Both the position numbers and the translations under genes were made by a program. This document shows positions 5,422 through 5,723 of a stretch of 5,723 nt of DNA, in pieces. Position 1 is the first letter of the stretch. Each line of letters starts with the position of its first letter. The DNA is taken from positions 1-5,723 of the forward strand of contig JAUXJB010000111.1 in assembly GCA_030624945.1 (NCBI GenBank), in the 5' to 3' direction. The notes beneath the pieces were generated by a model that worked only from the letters and a program-made list of their open reading frames with translations, made no database searches and was not told the origin of the DNA. This stretch comes from Deltaproteobacteria bacterium (GTDB taxonomy: Bacteria; Myxococcota_A; UBA9160; SZUA-336).

Positions 5422-5723
5422 TCAGACGGACTTCGAGAGGCCAAGGAAGCGCAGTAGCCTTTGCCAGACCTGCCGAGGGAACGCCCCGCGAGGGATCCGG
5501 GCAAGCTCGGCATCTTTTGTGTCGGACTCCCACCGCTCGAAGGACTCGAAGAACCGGCCGGCCATCTGGCGGGTCAGGCCCGAGACGACGGATCCTCCGA
5601 GCCGTTCCACCTGCCCCCCGACGCGCATGTCCGCGATATAGCGGAACTCGGTTCCCTCGTCCGTCTCGGCCAGGTGGATCTCCACGTCGGCATCGACGAA
5701 GCCGGCGGCACCCTTTCCCTGCA
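5422..5723 (-). CDS. coxG: CoxG-like SRPBCC family protein, C-terminal part (5' end outside window)
   Basis: About 100 residues are visible, entering from the right edge. GKGAAGFVDADVEIHL, then GTEFRYIADMRVGGQVERLG and an MAGRFFESFERW helix match the last strands and long C-terminal helix of the CoxG family (CO dehydrogenase subunit G, SRPBCC fold). Family knowledge is that CoxG is encoded in aerobic molybdenum CO dehydrogenase clusters and helps place the enzyme at the membrane. The tail PRQVWQRLLRFLGLSKS is basic and amphipathic, and could contact the membrane (inference). The adjacent MocA-like gene 10 bases downstream supports a molybdenum hydroxylase context. GTG 5685 is inside the domain and is not the start. 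Related SRPBCC proteins serve other xanthine-oxidase-family enzymes, so the exact partner is open. Confidence 0.75.
   Translation of the reverse strand, partial: QGKGAAGFVDADVEIHLAETDEGTEFRYIADMRVGGQVERLGGSVVSGLTRQMAGRFFESFERWESDTKDAELARIPRGAFPRQVWQRLLRFLGLSKSV

Noticed and set aside
5412..5513. 34-codon N-terminal extension of the nucleotidyltransferase from ATG 5513
   Set aside because: It would overlap coxG by 92 bases and adds residues not seen in the family, whose first strand begins near the N-terminus. A GGAG lies upstream but about 13 bases away.

Overview
This is a high-GC window that looks like the chromosome of a diderm (Gram-negative-type) bacterium. Two things suggest this: a division cluster ordered ftsQ-ftsA-ftsZ, and a predicted exported lipoprotein directly downstream. 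There is no lpxC after ftsZ, which argues against a gammaproteobacterium. A deltaproteobacterial-type lineage (Myxococcota, Desulfobacterota, Binatota or similar) is my best guess from the look of FtsZ and Ndk, but that is an impression and not a demonstration.

Positions 1-3011 (+ strand) hold the 3' end of the dcw (division and cell wall) cluster: the periplasmic part of FtsQ (5' end outside the window), complete FtsA and FtsZ. The genes are tightly packed: ftsQ and ftsA overlap by 14 bases, and ftsA and ftsZ by 4 (ATGA). FtsZ is well conserved from the GTP-binding N-terminus to the C-terminal peptide, but its reading frame is broken at a (GC)5 tract at 2256-2265. Removing one GC unit restores a normal 389-residue FtsZ. 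The 3' end of ftsA carries a long inverted repeat (1714-1770) just upstream of ftsZ.

Positions 3012-4361 (+ strand) hold a putative lipoprotein alpha/beta hydrolase and a 37-codon small membrane protein with a good ribosome binding site. The hydrolase frame opens with GTG on the base after the ftsZ stop, and a 12-bp perfect GC hairpin (3083-3112) sits inside its 5' end, so its start and the end of the division transcript are unclear.

Positions 4365-5723 (- strand) converge on the preceding genes with a 3-base gap. In order of transcription they are the C-terminal part of a CoxG-like SRPBCC protein, then a MocA/MobA-like nucleotidyltransferase whose frame runs without any stop into a complete nucleoside diphosphate kinase. 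CoxG and a MocA-like enzyme together point to biogenesis of a molybdenum hydroxylase such as aerobic CO dehydrogenase, probably encoded beyond the right edge. The in-frame nucleotidyltransferase-Ndk run-on is the most unusual gene arrangement here. Because ftsZ shows an indel in the same window, an assembly or sequencing error must be excluded for both anomalies.
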